From the NCBI RefSeq assembly GCF_014873145.1, contig NZ_JADBEK010000001.1:4154001-4218000 (forward strand): a stretch of 64,000 nucleotides of DNA. Direction: 5' to 3'. Positions 40,334 through 48,629 of the stretch are shown one piece after another. The position numbers and the translations under genes are program-made. The stretch comes from Nonomuraea angiospora (GTDB lineage Bacteria; Actinomycetota; Actinomycetes; Streptosporangiales; Streptosporangiaceae). Position 1 is the first letter of the stretch, and every line of letters begins with the position of its first letter. Under the pieces are notes generated by a model. That model had not been told where the DNA came from. It saw only the letters and a list, made by a program, of their open reading frames with translations, and did not search any database.

Positions 40334-42556
40334 GTGGCGCGCGACACAGTTGAGACTCATTTCACCCAGGCGGTTGCGACGCTGAAGGCGGGCCCCGCGC
40401 GAGATCCGGGGCTGCCGGTCCGCGAGGGCAGCTCGCTGACCGGCGAGCAGTGCATGCAGCTGTTCCGGCGCCAGCTCGACAGCCGCCTGCTGGACATCGC
40501 GGCCCGCTGGCTGAAAGAGCGGGACGAGGGCTACTACACGATCGGCTCGGCCGGCCACGAGGGCAACGCGGCCGTCGCCGCCGCCCTGCGGCCCACCGAC
40601 CCGGCCCTGCTCCACTACCGCTCCGGCGCGTTCTACCTGACCAGGTCCGAGCAGGCGGGCAGGCTGCCCGAGCAGGGCATCCGCGACGTGCTGAAGGGCC
40701 TTGCCGCGGCGGCCGACGAGCCGATCGCGGGCGGCCGGCACAAGGTGTTCGGCCATCCCGACCTGGCCGTCATCCCCCAGACCTCCACGATCGCCAGCCA
40801 CCTGCCCAGGTCCGTCGGCGTGGCGTTCGCCATCGAGCGGGCGTCGGCGGCGATCGGCGAGCAGGCCCGCTGGCCCGCCGACGCGGTCGCGGTGTGCAGC
40901 TTCGGCGACGCCTCGATCAACCACGCGAGCGCCCTGAGCGGCTTCAACACCGCCTCCTACGCCACCTACCAGGGACAGGCGCTGCCGCTGCTGTTCGTGT
41001 GCGAGGACAACGGCATCGGCATCAGCGTCCGCACGCCCAAGGGCTGGGTGGAGGCGGCGCTGCGGCGCCCCGGCATCGAATACTTCGCCGCCGACGGCTG
41101 CGACCTCGCCGCGGCGTACGACGCCGCCGTCCGCGCGGTCGCGCACGTACGCGAGCGCCGCTCCCCCGCCTTCCTCCACCTGACCACCGTGCGGCTCATG
41201 GGGCACGCCGGCTCCGACGTCGAGCAGGCCTACCGCACCCAGCGCGAGATCAGGGCCGACCTGGAGCGCGACCCGCTGGTGCGCACGGCCGAGCTGCTCG
41301 TGGAGGGGGGGCAGAGCACGCCGGAAGAGCTGCTCAGGACGTACGAGTCCGAGCGCGAGCACGTGCTGCGGCTCGCCCTGGAGACGACGCGCAGCCCGCG
41401 GCTCGGCTCCGCCAAGGAGGTCATGGAGCCGATCGCGCCGCGCAAGCCGGAGCTGATCGCCAAGATCAGCCCGATGGCGGCCCCGGCCCCGGATCGGGAG
41501 AAGGCGTTCGCCGGGGCGCTGCCCGAGCACGACAAGCCGATGACGCTCTCGCAGGCCATCAACCGCACGCTCGCCGACGCGCTGGCGGTCTACCCCGAGA
41601 TGACCGTGTTCGGCGAGGACGTCGCCAAGAAGGGCGGCGTCTACGGCGTGACCAGGGGGCTGCAGAAGCGGTTCGGCGGCGGCCGGGTGTTCGACACGCT
41701 GCTGGACGAGCAGGCCATCCTGGGGCTGGCGCTGGGGGCCGGCGTGTCGGGGCTGCTGCCCGTGCCGGAGATCCAGTATCTCGCCTACCTGCACAACGCG
41801 CTCGACCAGATCCGGGGGGAAGCGGCCACGCTGTCGTTCTTCTCGCGCGGCTCCTACACCAACCCGATGGTGGTCCGGGTGGCCGGCTACGCCTACCAGA
41901 AGGGGTTCGGCGGCCACTTCCACAACGACAACGCCGTGGGCGCGCTGCGCGACATCCCCGGCCTGGTCATCGCCTCCCCCGCGCGCCCCGACGACGCGGC
42001 CGCCATGCTGCGCACGTGCCTGGCGGCGGCCCGCACGTCGGGGTCGGTGTCGGTGTTCCTGGAGCCGATCGCGCTCTACCACACGCGCGACCTGTTCGAG
42101 GAGGGCGACGGGGGCTGGCTGGCGCCGTACGCGCCGCCCGGGCGCTGGCCGGAGACGCACGTGCCGATCGGGCAGGCGCGCTCCTACGGCGACGGGCGCG
42201 ACCTGACGATCGTGACGTTCGGCAACGGCGTGCGGATGAGCCTGCGGGCCGCGGTGCGGCTGACCCAGGAGGGATACGGATGCCGCGTGCTCGACCTGCG
42301 CTGGCTGGCGCCGCTCCCGATGGACGACGTGCTGCGGGCGGCCGAGCTGACCGGCGCCGTGCTGATCGCCGACGAGACCCGGCACACCGGCGGCGTGTCG
42401 GAGGGCATCATGGCGGAGCTGGCCGACGCCGGGTTCACCGGCAAGCTCGCGCGGGTGACCTCGTCCGACAGCTTCATCCCCCTGGGCGGGGCGGCCGAGC
42501 ACGTGCTGCTGTCGGAGGCCGAGATCGAGCAGGCGGCGCGCAAGCTCCTGGGGTGA
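40334..42556 (+). CDS. Fused E1 alpha/beta component of a 2-oxo-acid dehydrogenase
   Basis: This 740-residue thiamine-diphosphate enzyme joins an alpha part (about 1-370) and a beta part (about 395-740). The ThDP motif is GDASINHASALSGFN...FVCEDNG in the alpha part. The beta part has TVFGEDVAKKGGVYGVTRGLQKRFG, DTLLDEQAILGLALGAG and the C-terminal DETRHTGGVSEGIMAEL. In other bacteria these are two genes of branched-chain oxo-acid dehydrogenase (BkdA/BkdB-like). No E2 or E3 gene is nearby, so partners lie elsewhere. GTG 40334 has no good SD, and CATAAT lies 6 nt upstream. Confidence 0.9.
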   Translation: MARDTVETHFTQAVATLKAGPARDPGLPVREGSSLTGEQCMQLFRRQLDSRLLDIAARWLKERDEGYYTIGSAGHEGNAAVAAALRPTDPALLHYRSGAFYLTRSEQAGRLPEQGIRDVLKGLAAAADEPIAGGRHKVFGHPDLAVIPQTSTIASHLPRSVGVAFAIERASAAIGEQARWPADAVAVCSFGDASINHASALSGFNTASYATYQGQALPLLFVCEDNGIGISVRTPKGWVEAALRRPGIEYFAADGCDLAAAYDAAVRAVAHVRERRSPAFLHLTTVRLMGHAGSDVEQAYRTQREIRADLERDPLVRTAELLVEGGQSTPEELLRTYESEREHVLRLALETTRSPRLGSAKEVMEPIAPRKPELIAKISPMAAPAPDREKAFAGALPEHDKPMTLSQAINRTLADALAVYPEMTVFGEDVAKKGGVYGVTRGLQKRFGGGRVFDTLLDEQAILGLALGAGVSGLLPVPEIQYLAYLHNALDQIRGEAATLSFFSRGSYTNPMVVRVAGYAYQKGFGGHFHNDNAVGALRDIPGLVIASPARPDDAAAMLRTCLAAARTSGSVSVFLEPIALYHTRDLFEEGDGGWLAPYAPPGRWPETHVPIGQARSYGDGRDLTIVTFGNGVRMSLRAAVRLTQEGYGCRVLDLRWLAPLPMDDVLRAAELTGAVLIADETRHTGGVSEGIMAELADAGFTGKLARVTSSDSFIPLGGAAEHVLLSEAEIEQAARKLLG

Positions 42557-42571
42557 GCCCTGGGGTGAGCG
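42548..42571. repeat. 12-bp tandem duplication of the E1 stop region
   Basis: CTGGGGTGAGCC (42548-42559) is followed directly by CTGGGGTGAGCG (42560-42571). The first copy contains the TGA stop of the E1 gene (42554-42556), so a second out-of-gene stop copy follows it. Confidence 0.85.
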
Positions 42572-42578
42572 CGGCGGG

Positions 42579-44480
42579 CTACGGGTTGGAGCGGGCGACC
42601 GCGCCCCTGATGCACGTCGGCTTCGACCAGGCGACCGTCGAGCTCTCCGAGATGCGCAGCGGGACGCCCACCAGGAAGCAGTAGCCGCTGTCCGGGTCCA
42701 GCCCCGCGACGCGGGTGGCGGTGGTGCCCTGGGCCAGGGCGGTGATGGCCTGCTCGCCCTTCTTGATCGGGGAGCGCTGGAGGACCACCGGATAGCGGCG
42801 GGCGCCCGCGGGGAGCGTCCACTTCAGCTCGACGAGGGCGCCCTGGTCGGCGGTCACCTTCAGGCCGCGCGGGGTCAGCGCGGCGACGGACTGCTTGTCG
42901 ATGGGCTCGGTGTCCCGGGTGCCCGGCTCGGACGCCGAAGGCTGGGTGGTGTGTGACGGGTCGTTCTGCTGGAGCGACAGGTAGACGGCCGCGCTGGTGC
43001 CGCCCACGACGACGGCCGCCACGGCGGCGCCGATCACGAGGCCCCGCGGCAGGCGCCCCCCGCCGCCCGGCGCGGTCGTCGCGCCGTGCGCCGGCGGGGT
43101 GGTGGCCGAGGCGACGGACGGCGGCGCGGACGCCCCGGCCGCGTGGTAGCCGGACGGCCCACCGCCCACACCCGGGCCCTGCCCGCCGCCCACGCCCGGG
43201 CCCTGCCCGCCGCCCACGCCCGGGCCCTGCGCACCGCCGGTGCCCGGCCCCTGCGCGCCGGGAGGCCCGCCCTCGGGGAGGCCGCCGATTCCCGGCGCGT
43301 GCCGGCCTGTGGCGTACGGGGCGCCGGTGCCCGTCGCCCGCGCTTCCGGAGCGAACGGTGACGGCTGCGCGTCCGGGGCGAAGGGCGACGGCTGCGCTTC
43401 GGGGGCGAACGGCGACGGCCGGCCGGGGCCGCCGGGCAGGTGGTGGCCGGTGGACGGCAGATGGTTGCCCGTGGTCGGGAGCTGAGGGCTCCCCAGGTGC
43501 TGGGAGCTCCCCGGGTGCTGGGGGCTTCCTGGAGGCTGGGGGCTCCCCTGATGCTGGGGTTCGGCGGTGGGCGGGTCGTCGAGGCGGGGGCGGGGCACCG
43601 TGGACATCGCCGGTCCCGGGCCGGGGTCCTGGCCCACCAGGTCGGTCACCGGCAGGCCCAGCTCGGCCTGCACCTCCTGCAGCCGCCGGGCGAACTCCCG
43701 CGCCGACCCGTACCGCACCTCGGGCTGCTTGGACATCGCCCGCAGCACCGTCTCGAGGACCGGCGGCGGCACGTCCGAGCGGTTGATGGGGGGCGGCTCG
43801 ACGCTGAGCACCCGGTACATCAGGGGCGCGATCGACGGGTCCGTCGGGTTGTGGAAGGCGGGCTGGCCGGCCAGCAGGTGGTAGAGGGTCGAGCCGAGCG
43901 AGTAGATGTCGGTCGAGGCCGAGTGCGGCTGCCCGGTGAGCACCTCGGGGGCGGCGTGCAGCGGGGTGAACGCCTGCGACGTGGCCGAGATCTCCGAGGA
44001 GTCCACGACCCGGGCCACGCCGAAGTCGGCGATGGCGACCTCGCCGTACCGGGAGATGAGGATGTTCTGCGGCTTGATGTCGCCGTGCAGGACCCCGGCC
44101 TCGTGTACGGCGGCCAGCGCCCCGGCCAGCTTCACCCCGGCCCGCAGCACGTCGGGCACCTGCAGCGGCCCCTCCTTGCGGACCTTGTCGCGCAGCGAGC
44201 CGTTCTCGAAGTAGTCCATCGCGATGTACGGCTTGCCGGAGCGGGTGACGCCGGTGTCGAAGACGGTCACGACGTTGGGGTGGCCGGTCAGGCGGCCGGT
44301 GAGCTGCAGCTCGCGCTGGAACCTGCGCATCGTGCGCTGGTCGACCCGGTCGACGGACAGCACCTTGAGCGCCACGACCCGGTCGAGGCGCTCCTGGTAG
44401 GCGCGGTACACGACGGCGAAGCCGCCCTGGCCCGCCTGATCGAGTACCCGGTAGCCGGGCGCGTCCTCGACTGGCAGCAC
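42579..44480 (-). CDS. Membrane Ser/Thr protein kinase with HGD catalytic loop
   Basis: This 633-residue kinase has a Hanks-type domain (about 10-270) with glycine loop AGQGGFAVVYRA, VALKV (Lys39), the catalytic loop LHGDIKPQN (Asp134) and ADFG (Asp152). Gly133 sits where Arg of the HRD motif is usual, so it is a non-RD kinase. A long Pro/Gly/Gln-rich linker (about 285-475) holds three short repeat types, including SPFAPEAQP and GPGVGGGQ. One membrane helix (about 481-501) and an extracytoplasmic fibronectin-like domain (about 530-630) follow. It is convergent with the E1 gene. The target is unknown. Confidence 0.92.
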   Translation of the reverse strand: MLPVEDAPGYRVLDQAGQGGFAVVYRAYQERLDRVVALKVLSVDRVDQRTMRRFQRELQLTGRLTGHPNVVTVFDTGVTRSGKPYIAMDYFENGSLRDKVRKEGPLQVPDVLRAGVKLAGALAAVHEAGVLHGDIKPQNILISRYGEVAIADFGVARVVDSSEISATSQAFTPLHAAPEVLTGQPHSASTDIYSLGSTLYHLLAGQPAFHNPTDPSIAPLMYRVLSVEPPPINRSDVPPPVLETVLRAMSKQPEVRYGSAREFARRLQEVQAELGLPVTDLVGQDPGPGPAMSTVPRPRLDDPPTAEPQHQGSPQPPGSPQHPGSSQHLGSPQLPTTGNHLPSTGHHLPGGPGRPSPFAPEAQPSPFAPDAQPSPFAPEARATGTGAPYATGRHAPGIGGLPEGGPPGAQGPGTGGAQGPGVGGGQGPGVGGGQGPGVGGGPSGYHAAGASAPPSVASATTPPAHGATTAPGGGGRLPRGLVIGAAVAAVVVGGTSAAVYLSLQQNDPSHTTQPSASEPGTRDTEPIDKQSVAALTPRGLKVTADQGALVELKWTLPAGARRYPVVLQRSPIKKGEQAITALAQGTTATRVAGLDPDSGYCFLVGVPLRISESSTVAWSKPTCIRGAVARSNP

Positions 44481-44525
44481 GGCACTCCCCCCTGTTGCAG
44501 GCGAGCTTAGTGCGAATTTTGGGGG

Positions 44526-45224
44526 TTAGAGCGGATTCATGAGGTACGCGCCGAAGGCCGCGGACGCGACCGACACCACGAAGAAGAAGAACACGTAGAA
44601 CCCGCCGGGCAGGAACGTCAGCCTGGCCAGCTGGTCGGCGTCGGAGTCTCTCGCCTGCCGCCGGCGCCGCTTGCGCTGCAGCTCGATGATCGGCCTGATC
44701 CCGCCGAACAGCAGGATCCAGACCGCGACCAGGGCGACGACCTGCTGCACCTCGGCCGGCGCGTACATGATCAGAGCGAACACGGCGCCGCCGGTGGCGA
44801 GCAGGATCAGCGCGCCGTACAGGTTGCGGATCAGCAGCAGCATGCAGACCAGGAACAGCAGCACGCTCCAGATCAGCAGCGTGATGTGCCCCATCTCGGT
44901 CAGCCAGGCGGCGGCCAGCCCCAGCAGCGGAGGCGCCACATAGCCGGCGAGCGCGGTCAGCACCATGCCGGGCCCGGTGGGCCTGCCCCTGGTCAGCGTC
45001 ACGCCGGAGGTGTCGGAGTGGAGGCGGATGCCTTCGAGCTTGCGTCGGGTGACCAGCGCCATCAGCGCGTGGCCGCCCTCGTGGGCGATCGTGATCAGGC
45101 CTCTGGTCACCTGCCAGGGCATGCGGAAGCCGACGAGCACGAACGCGGCGAGAGCCGAGACCCCCACGACCCAGGGGTCGGGGTCAGGCTGAACCTTGAT
45201 CAGGTGGGCCCAGAGCTGTTCCAT
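44526..45224 (-). CDS. M50-type membrane metallopeptidase-like protein
   Basis: This 232-residue membrane protein has about five or six helices. The zinc motif HEGGH (His48, Glu49, His52) lies in or near the second helix, as in the M50B-like family. The second metal-binding motif of classical site-2 proteases (NPxxD/LDG) is not clear, so activity is uncertain. The Lys/Arg-rich segment before the last helix (LQRKRRRRQARDSDAD) should be cytosolic. It is divergent from an amidohydrolase gene, with only 34 bp between starts. Confidence 0.85.
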   Translation of the reverse strand: MEQLWAHLIKVQPDPDPWVVGVSALAAFVLVGFRMPWQVTRGLITIAHEGGHALMALVTRRKLEGIRLHSDTSGVTLTRGRPTGPGMVLTALAGYVAPPLLGLAAAWLTEMGHITLLIWSVLLFLVCMLLLIRNLYGALILLATGGAVFALIMYAPAEVQQVVALVAVWILLFGGIRPIIELQRKRRRRQARDSDADQLARLTFLPGGFYVFFFFVVSVASAAFGAYLMNPL

Positions 45225-45245
45225 CGAGGAGAAACCCTATCCAGG

Positions 45246-45258
45246 TAGAGTCTCGTCC
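45246..45258 (+). promoter_or_regulatory. Putative -10 of a leaderless amidohydrolase transcript
   Basis: TAGAGT (45246-45251) ends 7 nt before GTG 45259. No SD is present, matching the spacing seen at several other starts in this window. Confidence 0.45.
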
Positions 45259-46143
45259 GTGGCCACAGAACAAGATTCTGACGCCCGGGTGCCGGACTGG
45301 TGGCGCGGGCTCGGCTTGCCCGGCCTGATCGACCTGCACGTCCACTTCCTGCCGGAGCGGATGGAGCGGCGGGTGTGGCACCACTTCAGGCACGGCGGCC
45401 CGCTGATGGGGAACGGCTGGAAGATCGAGTACGAGTGGCCGGCGGAGGAGCGGGTCGCGCTGCTGCGGGCCATGGGCGTGCGCGCGTTCCCCGCCCTCGC
45501 CTATGCGCACAAGCCGGACATGGCGCTCGATCTCAACGCCTGGACGCTGGAGTTCGCCCGCCGTACACCTGGATGCCTGCCTTCGGCGACCTTCTACCCA
45601 GAGCCTGGCGTCGTGGAGTACGTGCGCCGGGCGCTGGAGGACGGGGCCAGGATCTTCAAGGTGCACCTCCAGGTCGGCGGGTTCGACCCGCGGGCCGCCG
45701 AGCTGGAGGAGGTCTGGGGGCTGCTGGCGGAGGCCGGGGTGCCGGTGGTGACGCACGCCAGCTCGGTGCCCGTGCCGGGCGGGCACATCGGGCCCGGGCC
45801 GATCGGCGAGGTGCTGCGCAGGCATCCGCGGCTGCGGGTGGTGATCGCGCATCTGGGGATGCCGGAGTACGACCCGTTCTTCGAGCTGGCCGCCCGCTAC
45901 GAGCGGGTCGCGCTGGACACCACGATGGCGTTCACCGACTTCGCCGAGCTGGGCATGCCCTTCCCCGCGCGGCTGAGGCCGGCGTTGCTTGATCTGGGCA
46001 TTTCCGGCAAGGTGGTGCTGGGCAGTGACTTCCCGACGATTCCGTACTCTTATGCGCATCAGCTCGACGCGCTCGCCCGGCTGGACCTGGGCGATGCCTG
46101 GTTGCGGGCTGTGTGCTGGGACAACGGCGCGGTCATGATCTGA
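45259..46143 (+). CDS. Amidohydrolase-superfamily metal-dependent hydrolase
   Basis: This 294-residue TIM-barrel hydrolase has the metal motif DLHVHF at the end of strand 1, then KVHLQVGGFD, VVTHASSVPV, VVIAHLGMPEYD and GSDFPTIPYSYAHQ, which supply the remaining His and Asp ligands. The pattern fits the amidohydrolase-2 family (ACMSD-like), which includes decarboxylases and lactone hydrolases; the substrate is unknown. GTG 45259 is chosen because it follows a TAGAGT element by 7 nt and sits just before the conserved domain. The next gene starts 7 bp after its stop. Confidence 0.88.
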   Translation: MATEQDSDARVPDWWRGLGLPGLIDLHVHFLPERMERRVWHHFRHGGPLMGNGWKIEYEWPAEERVALLRAMGVRAFPALAYAHKPDMALDLNAWTLEFARRTPGCLPSATFYPEPGVVEYVRRALEDGARIFKVHLQVGGFDPRAAELEEVWGLLAEAGVPVVTHASSVPVPGGHIGPGPIGEVLRRHPRLRVVIAHLGMPEYDPFFELAARYERVALDTTMAFTDFAELGMPFPARLRPALLDLGISGKVVLGSDFPTIPYSYAHQLDALARLDLGDAWLRAVCWDNGAVMI

Positions 46144-46150
46144 TAGAAGG

Positions 46151-46618
46151 GTGAACGATCGGCACGTGGCGCTCATCGGCGCTTTCTACGACGCTCTGGG
46201 CCGCGCGGACTTCGCGGCCATGGAGCGCTGCTACCACCCCGAGGTCAGCTTCGGCGATCCGATCTTCCAGGAGGTCGAGGGACGTGATCGCGTGATGGCG
46301 ATGTGGCGGCTGCAGCTCGGCGTGCGCGACGGCCTCAGATCCACCTACTGCGACGTGACGGCCGACGACTTCACCGGCACCGCGCACTGGACGTCCCGCT
46401 ACACCTTCTCCAGCACCGGGCGCGAGGTCGTCAACGAGATCGACGCGCTGTTCAGGTTCGAGGACGGCCTGATCGTCCGCCACCACGACGATTTCGACTT
46501 CAAGCGCTGGTCGAAGATGGCGCTGGGCAGGCCGCACGGGCTGCTGTTCGGCTGGACGCCGATGTGGCGCAAGACCATCAGAGACCGCGCCACGCAACGA
46601 CTCGACGAGCTCTCGTAG
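46151..46618 (+). CDS. SnoaL-like/NTF2-fold protein
   Basis: This 155-residue protein has the NTF2-like cone fold: helix IGAFYDALGRADFAAMERCYHPEVSFGDPIF, then strands ending in GREVVNEIDALFRFEDGLIVRHHDDFDFKRW. Members bind small hydrophobic ligands and act as isomerases, cyclases or polyketide-related enzymes; many are of unknown function. The GTG start is directly after GAAGG, so spacing is poor and translation is probably coupled to the gene 7 bp upstream. Confidence 0.88.
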   Translation: MNDRHVALIGAFYDALGRADFAAMERCYHPEVSFGDPIFQEVEGRDRVMAMWRLQLGVRDGLRSTYCDVTADDFTGTAHWTSRYTFSSTGREVVNEIDALFRFEDGLIVRHHDDFDFKRWSKMALGRPHGLLFGWTPMWRKTIRDRATQRLDELS

Positions 46619-46633
46619 TTCCAGGAAGTGACC

Positions 46634-47752
46634 ATGGCCAGGGTTAAGGGGTTCAGGCGCAGCGGCGACGTCCACGAGGAAGCGCCCGAGCACTCGATGG
46701 ACCCGCGCGCCGCGGAGGAGCGGCCCTACCGGCCGACCGTCATCGACAACGCCATCTATCGCGACGGCAGGCGCGTCGACACCCCCGGCTCCCTGGCAGC
46801 CGCCTTCGAGTGTCTCAACGAGATCCCGGGCAGCATGGCCTGGATCGGCCTCTACCGGCCGAAGGAGTGGGAGCTGGTCAAGCTCGGCGAGGAGTTCGAG
46901 CTGCACGAGCTGGCGCTGGAGGACGCGATCGTCGGCTCCCAGCGGCCCAAGGCCGACCGCTACGGCGACACGCTGTTCGTGGTGCTGCGGGCCGCGCGCT
47001 ACCTGGACGACGTGGAGGAGGTCGCATTTGGGGAGGTGCACGTCTTCATCGGCCCCAACTTCGTGATCACCGTACGCCATGCCGAGGCCCCCGACCTGCA
47101 GGCCGTCCGCAAGCGCATGGAGTCCGAGCCCGAGCTGCTGAAGCAGGGCCCGCAGGCGGTCCTGTACGCCATCCTCGACGCGGTGGTCGACGGCTACGCC
47201 CCGGTGGTGGCCGGGCTGCAGAAGGACATCGAGGAGATCGAGGTCCAGGTCTTCGGCGGCGACCCGTCGGTGTCGCGGCGGGTCTACGAGCTGTCCGGCG
47301 AGGTGATCGAGTTCCAGCGGGCCACGGCGCCGCTGGTGGGCATGCTCAACGCCTTCATCGCGGGGGCCTCCAAGCACGGGATGAACGACGAGCTGCAGAG
47401 CTACCTGCGTGACGTGGCCGACCACGCGATCACGGTGTCGGAGCGGATCTCCGCGTTCCGGCAGATGCTGCAGGACATCCTGATCGTCAACTCGACGCTG
47501 GTGACGCAGGCGCAGAACGCGGAGATGGCCCGGATGACGGAGGCGAGCATCCAGCAGGGCGAGGAGGTCAAGAAGATCTCCGCCTGGGCCGCCATCCTGT
47601 TCGCTCCGACGTTGGTCGGAACCATTTACGGGATGAATTTCGACTTCATGCCGGAAACGCACTGGGCGTTCGGCTACCCATTCGCGATCGTGCTGATGGC
47701 GGCCGTCTGTTTGACCCTTTATCTCGTCTTCAAACGCCGCGACTGGCTCTGA
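46634..47752 (+). CDS. corA: CorA-family magnesium/cobalt transporter
   Basis: This 372-residue divalent-cation channel has a large N-terminal cytosolic domain (about 1-300) and two C-terminal membrane helices. The YGMNF selectivity motif comes at the end of the first helix (TLVGTIYGMNFDFMPE), followed by the loop and the last helix. The C-terminal KRRDWL is typical. ATG 46634 is preferred because AGGA lies 7 nt upstream; GTG 46628 is the alternative. The preceding SnoaL gene ends 15 bp before. Confidence 0.95.
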   Translation: MARVKGFRRSGDVHEEAPEHSMDPRAAEERPYRPTVIDNAIYRDGRRVDTPGSLAAAFECLNEIPGSMAWIGLYRPKEWELVKLGEEFELHELALEDAIVGSQRPKADRYGDTLFVVLRAARYLDDVEEVAFGEVHVFIGPNFVITVRHAEAPDLQAVRKRMESEPELLKQGPQAVLYAILDAVVDGYAPVVAGLQKDIEEIEVQVFGGDPSVSRRVYELSGEVIEFQRATAPLVGMLNAFIAGASKHGMNDELQSYLRDVADHAITVSERISAFRQMLQDILIVNSTLVTQAQNAEMARMTEASIQQGEEVKKISAWAAILFAPTLVGTIYGMNFDFMPETHWAFGYPFAIVLMAAVCLTLYLVFKRRDWL

Positions 47753-47755
47753 GCG

Positions 47756-47827
47756 TCACCACGTGGCCCCGATCACGATCCCGACGACGATCAGGGCCAC
47801 CAGGGTGACGCGGATGGCGGCGGACAC
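47756..47827 (-). CDS. Candidate 23-residue membrane micro-protein
   Basis: A GTG at 47827 opens a 24-codon frame ending at TGA (47756-47758). The peptide starts VSAAIRVTLVAL, has one continuous hydrophobic segment of about 16 residues (Val/Ile/Leu/Gly) and ends GATW. It begins 10 bp after the Clp-N gene stop, and GAGG about 8 nt upstream is a reasonable SD. It lies in the gap between that gene and CorA, on the minus strand. Size makes chance possible, but SD, codon bias and a clean transmembrane pattern favour a real gene. The function is unknown. Confidence 0.4.
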   Translation of the reverse strand: MSAAIRVTLVALIVVGIVIGATW

Positions 47828-47837
47828 CTGGTGATCC

Positions 47838-48596
47838 TCAGGCGTCCAGCCCCGCGTGCGCTTCCAGCCGTTCGAGCCGCTGGAGGAGTGGCTGCAACTC
47901 CTGGCGGATCGCGGCGGACAACATCGCCTGGACGGCGGCGGGCTGGCTCTGGGCCTCGGCGGCCTGCTGCGTCTGCGCCCGCAGGTGGACGTACCCGGCC
48001 AGGGCCGCCACCACGGCGCGCCTGGTGAGCCTGGGCTCGGCGCCCAGCCCGCGCAGGACCTGGCCGGCGCCCCCGTCGGGCTCGGCGACGAGGCCGAGCA
48101 GGAGGTGCTCGCAGCCGACGTAGTTGTGGCCGAGCGAGGTCGCCTCCGTGACGGCGAACTCCAGCGCGTTGGCCGCCGCCCCGCTGAAGTTGCGCGGCTC
48201 CGAGGCGCCGGCCGCGCCGGGGGCGGGCAGGTGGCGGGCCAGGTCGCGCCTGACGTGCTCGGGGTCGATCTCCACGGCCCGCAGGACGTGCAGCGCCAGG
48301 TTGGTCCCCTCGCTCAGCATGGCGCCCAGCAGGTGCTCGGTCCCGACGGCTCCGGCCCCTTCCGCCCTGGCCTGGTCGGCGGCCAGTTTGAGGACGGTGC
48401 GCGTCCTGGGCGTGAGGTGCGTCAGCGCCCCGGTCGGCTCTTCGAGGTCGAGGTCGCTCAGGACGGTCTCCCTGATGGCGGTCACCCGGCGGACCGCCTG
48501 CTCCAGCGCCCGCTGGCACACCGCCGACACCGGCACTCCGGCCTGCTTGACCGCTTCGGCGAGTTCGTCCGGCAGGTAGACGTTTATCTTCGGCAT
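47838..48596 (-). CDS. Ribbon-helix-helix/Clp-N domain fusion protein
   Basis: This 252-residue protein starts with a short ribbon-helix-helix-like module (MPKINVYLPDELAEAVKQAG, about 1-45). Two Clp N-terminal repeat domains follow (about 75-130 with GTEHLLGAML and about 140-195 with GCEHLLLGLV), which in ClpC/ClpA bind adaptors and substrates. There is no AAA ATPase part. The C-terminal 50 residues form a Gln/Ala-rich helix, possibly coiled coil. A TAACCCC/GGGGTTA inverted repeat lies 10 bp before its start, so it may regulate itself while sensing or delivering substrates for the Clp protease; this is inference. Confidence 0.82.
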   Translation of the reverse strand: MPKINVYLPDELAEAVKQAGVPVSAVCQRALEQAVRRVTAIRETVLSDLDLEEPTGALTHLTPRTRTVLKLAADQARAEGAGAVGTEHLLGAMLSEGTNLALHVLRAVEIDPEHVRRDLARHLPAPGAAGASEPRNFSGAAANALEFAVTEATSLGHNYVGCEHLLLGLVAEPDGGAGQVLRGLGAEPRLTRRAVVAALAGYVHLRAQTQQAAEAQSQPAAVQAMLSAAIRQELQPLLQRLERLEAHAGLDA

Positions 48597-48606
48597 ACCC
48601 CTACGA

Positions 48607-48623
48607 TAACCCCCATGGGGTTA
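48607..48623. promoter_or_regulatory. TAACCCC-CAT-GGGGTTA operator before the Clp-N gene
   Basis: Perfect 7-bp arms with a 3-bp spacer lie between the IclR gene stop (48630) and the Clp-N start (48596). The closeness to the start codon, together with a DNA-binding-type N-terminus in the product, suggests an autoregulatory site. Confidence 0.6.
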
Positions 48624-48629
48624 CACACG

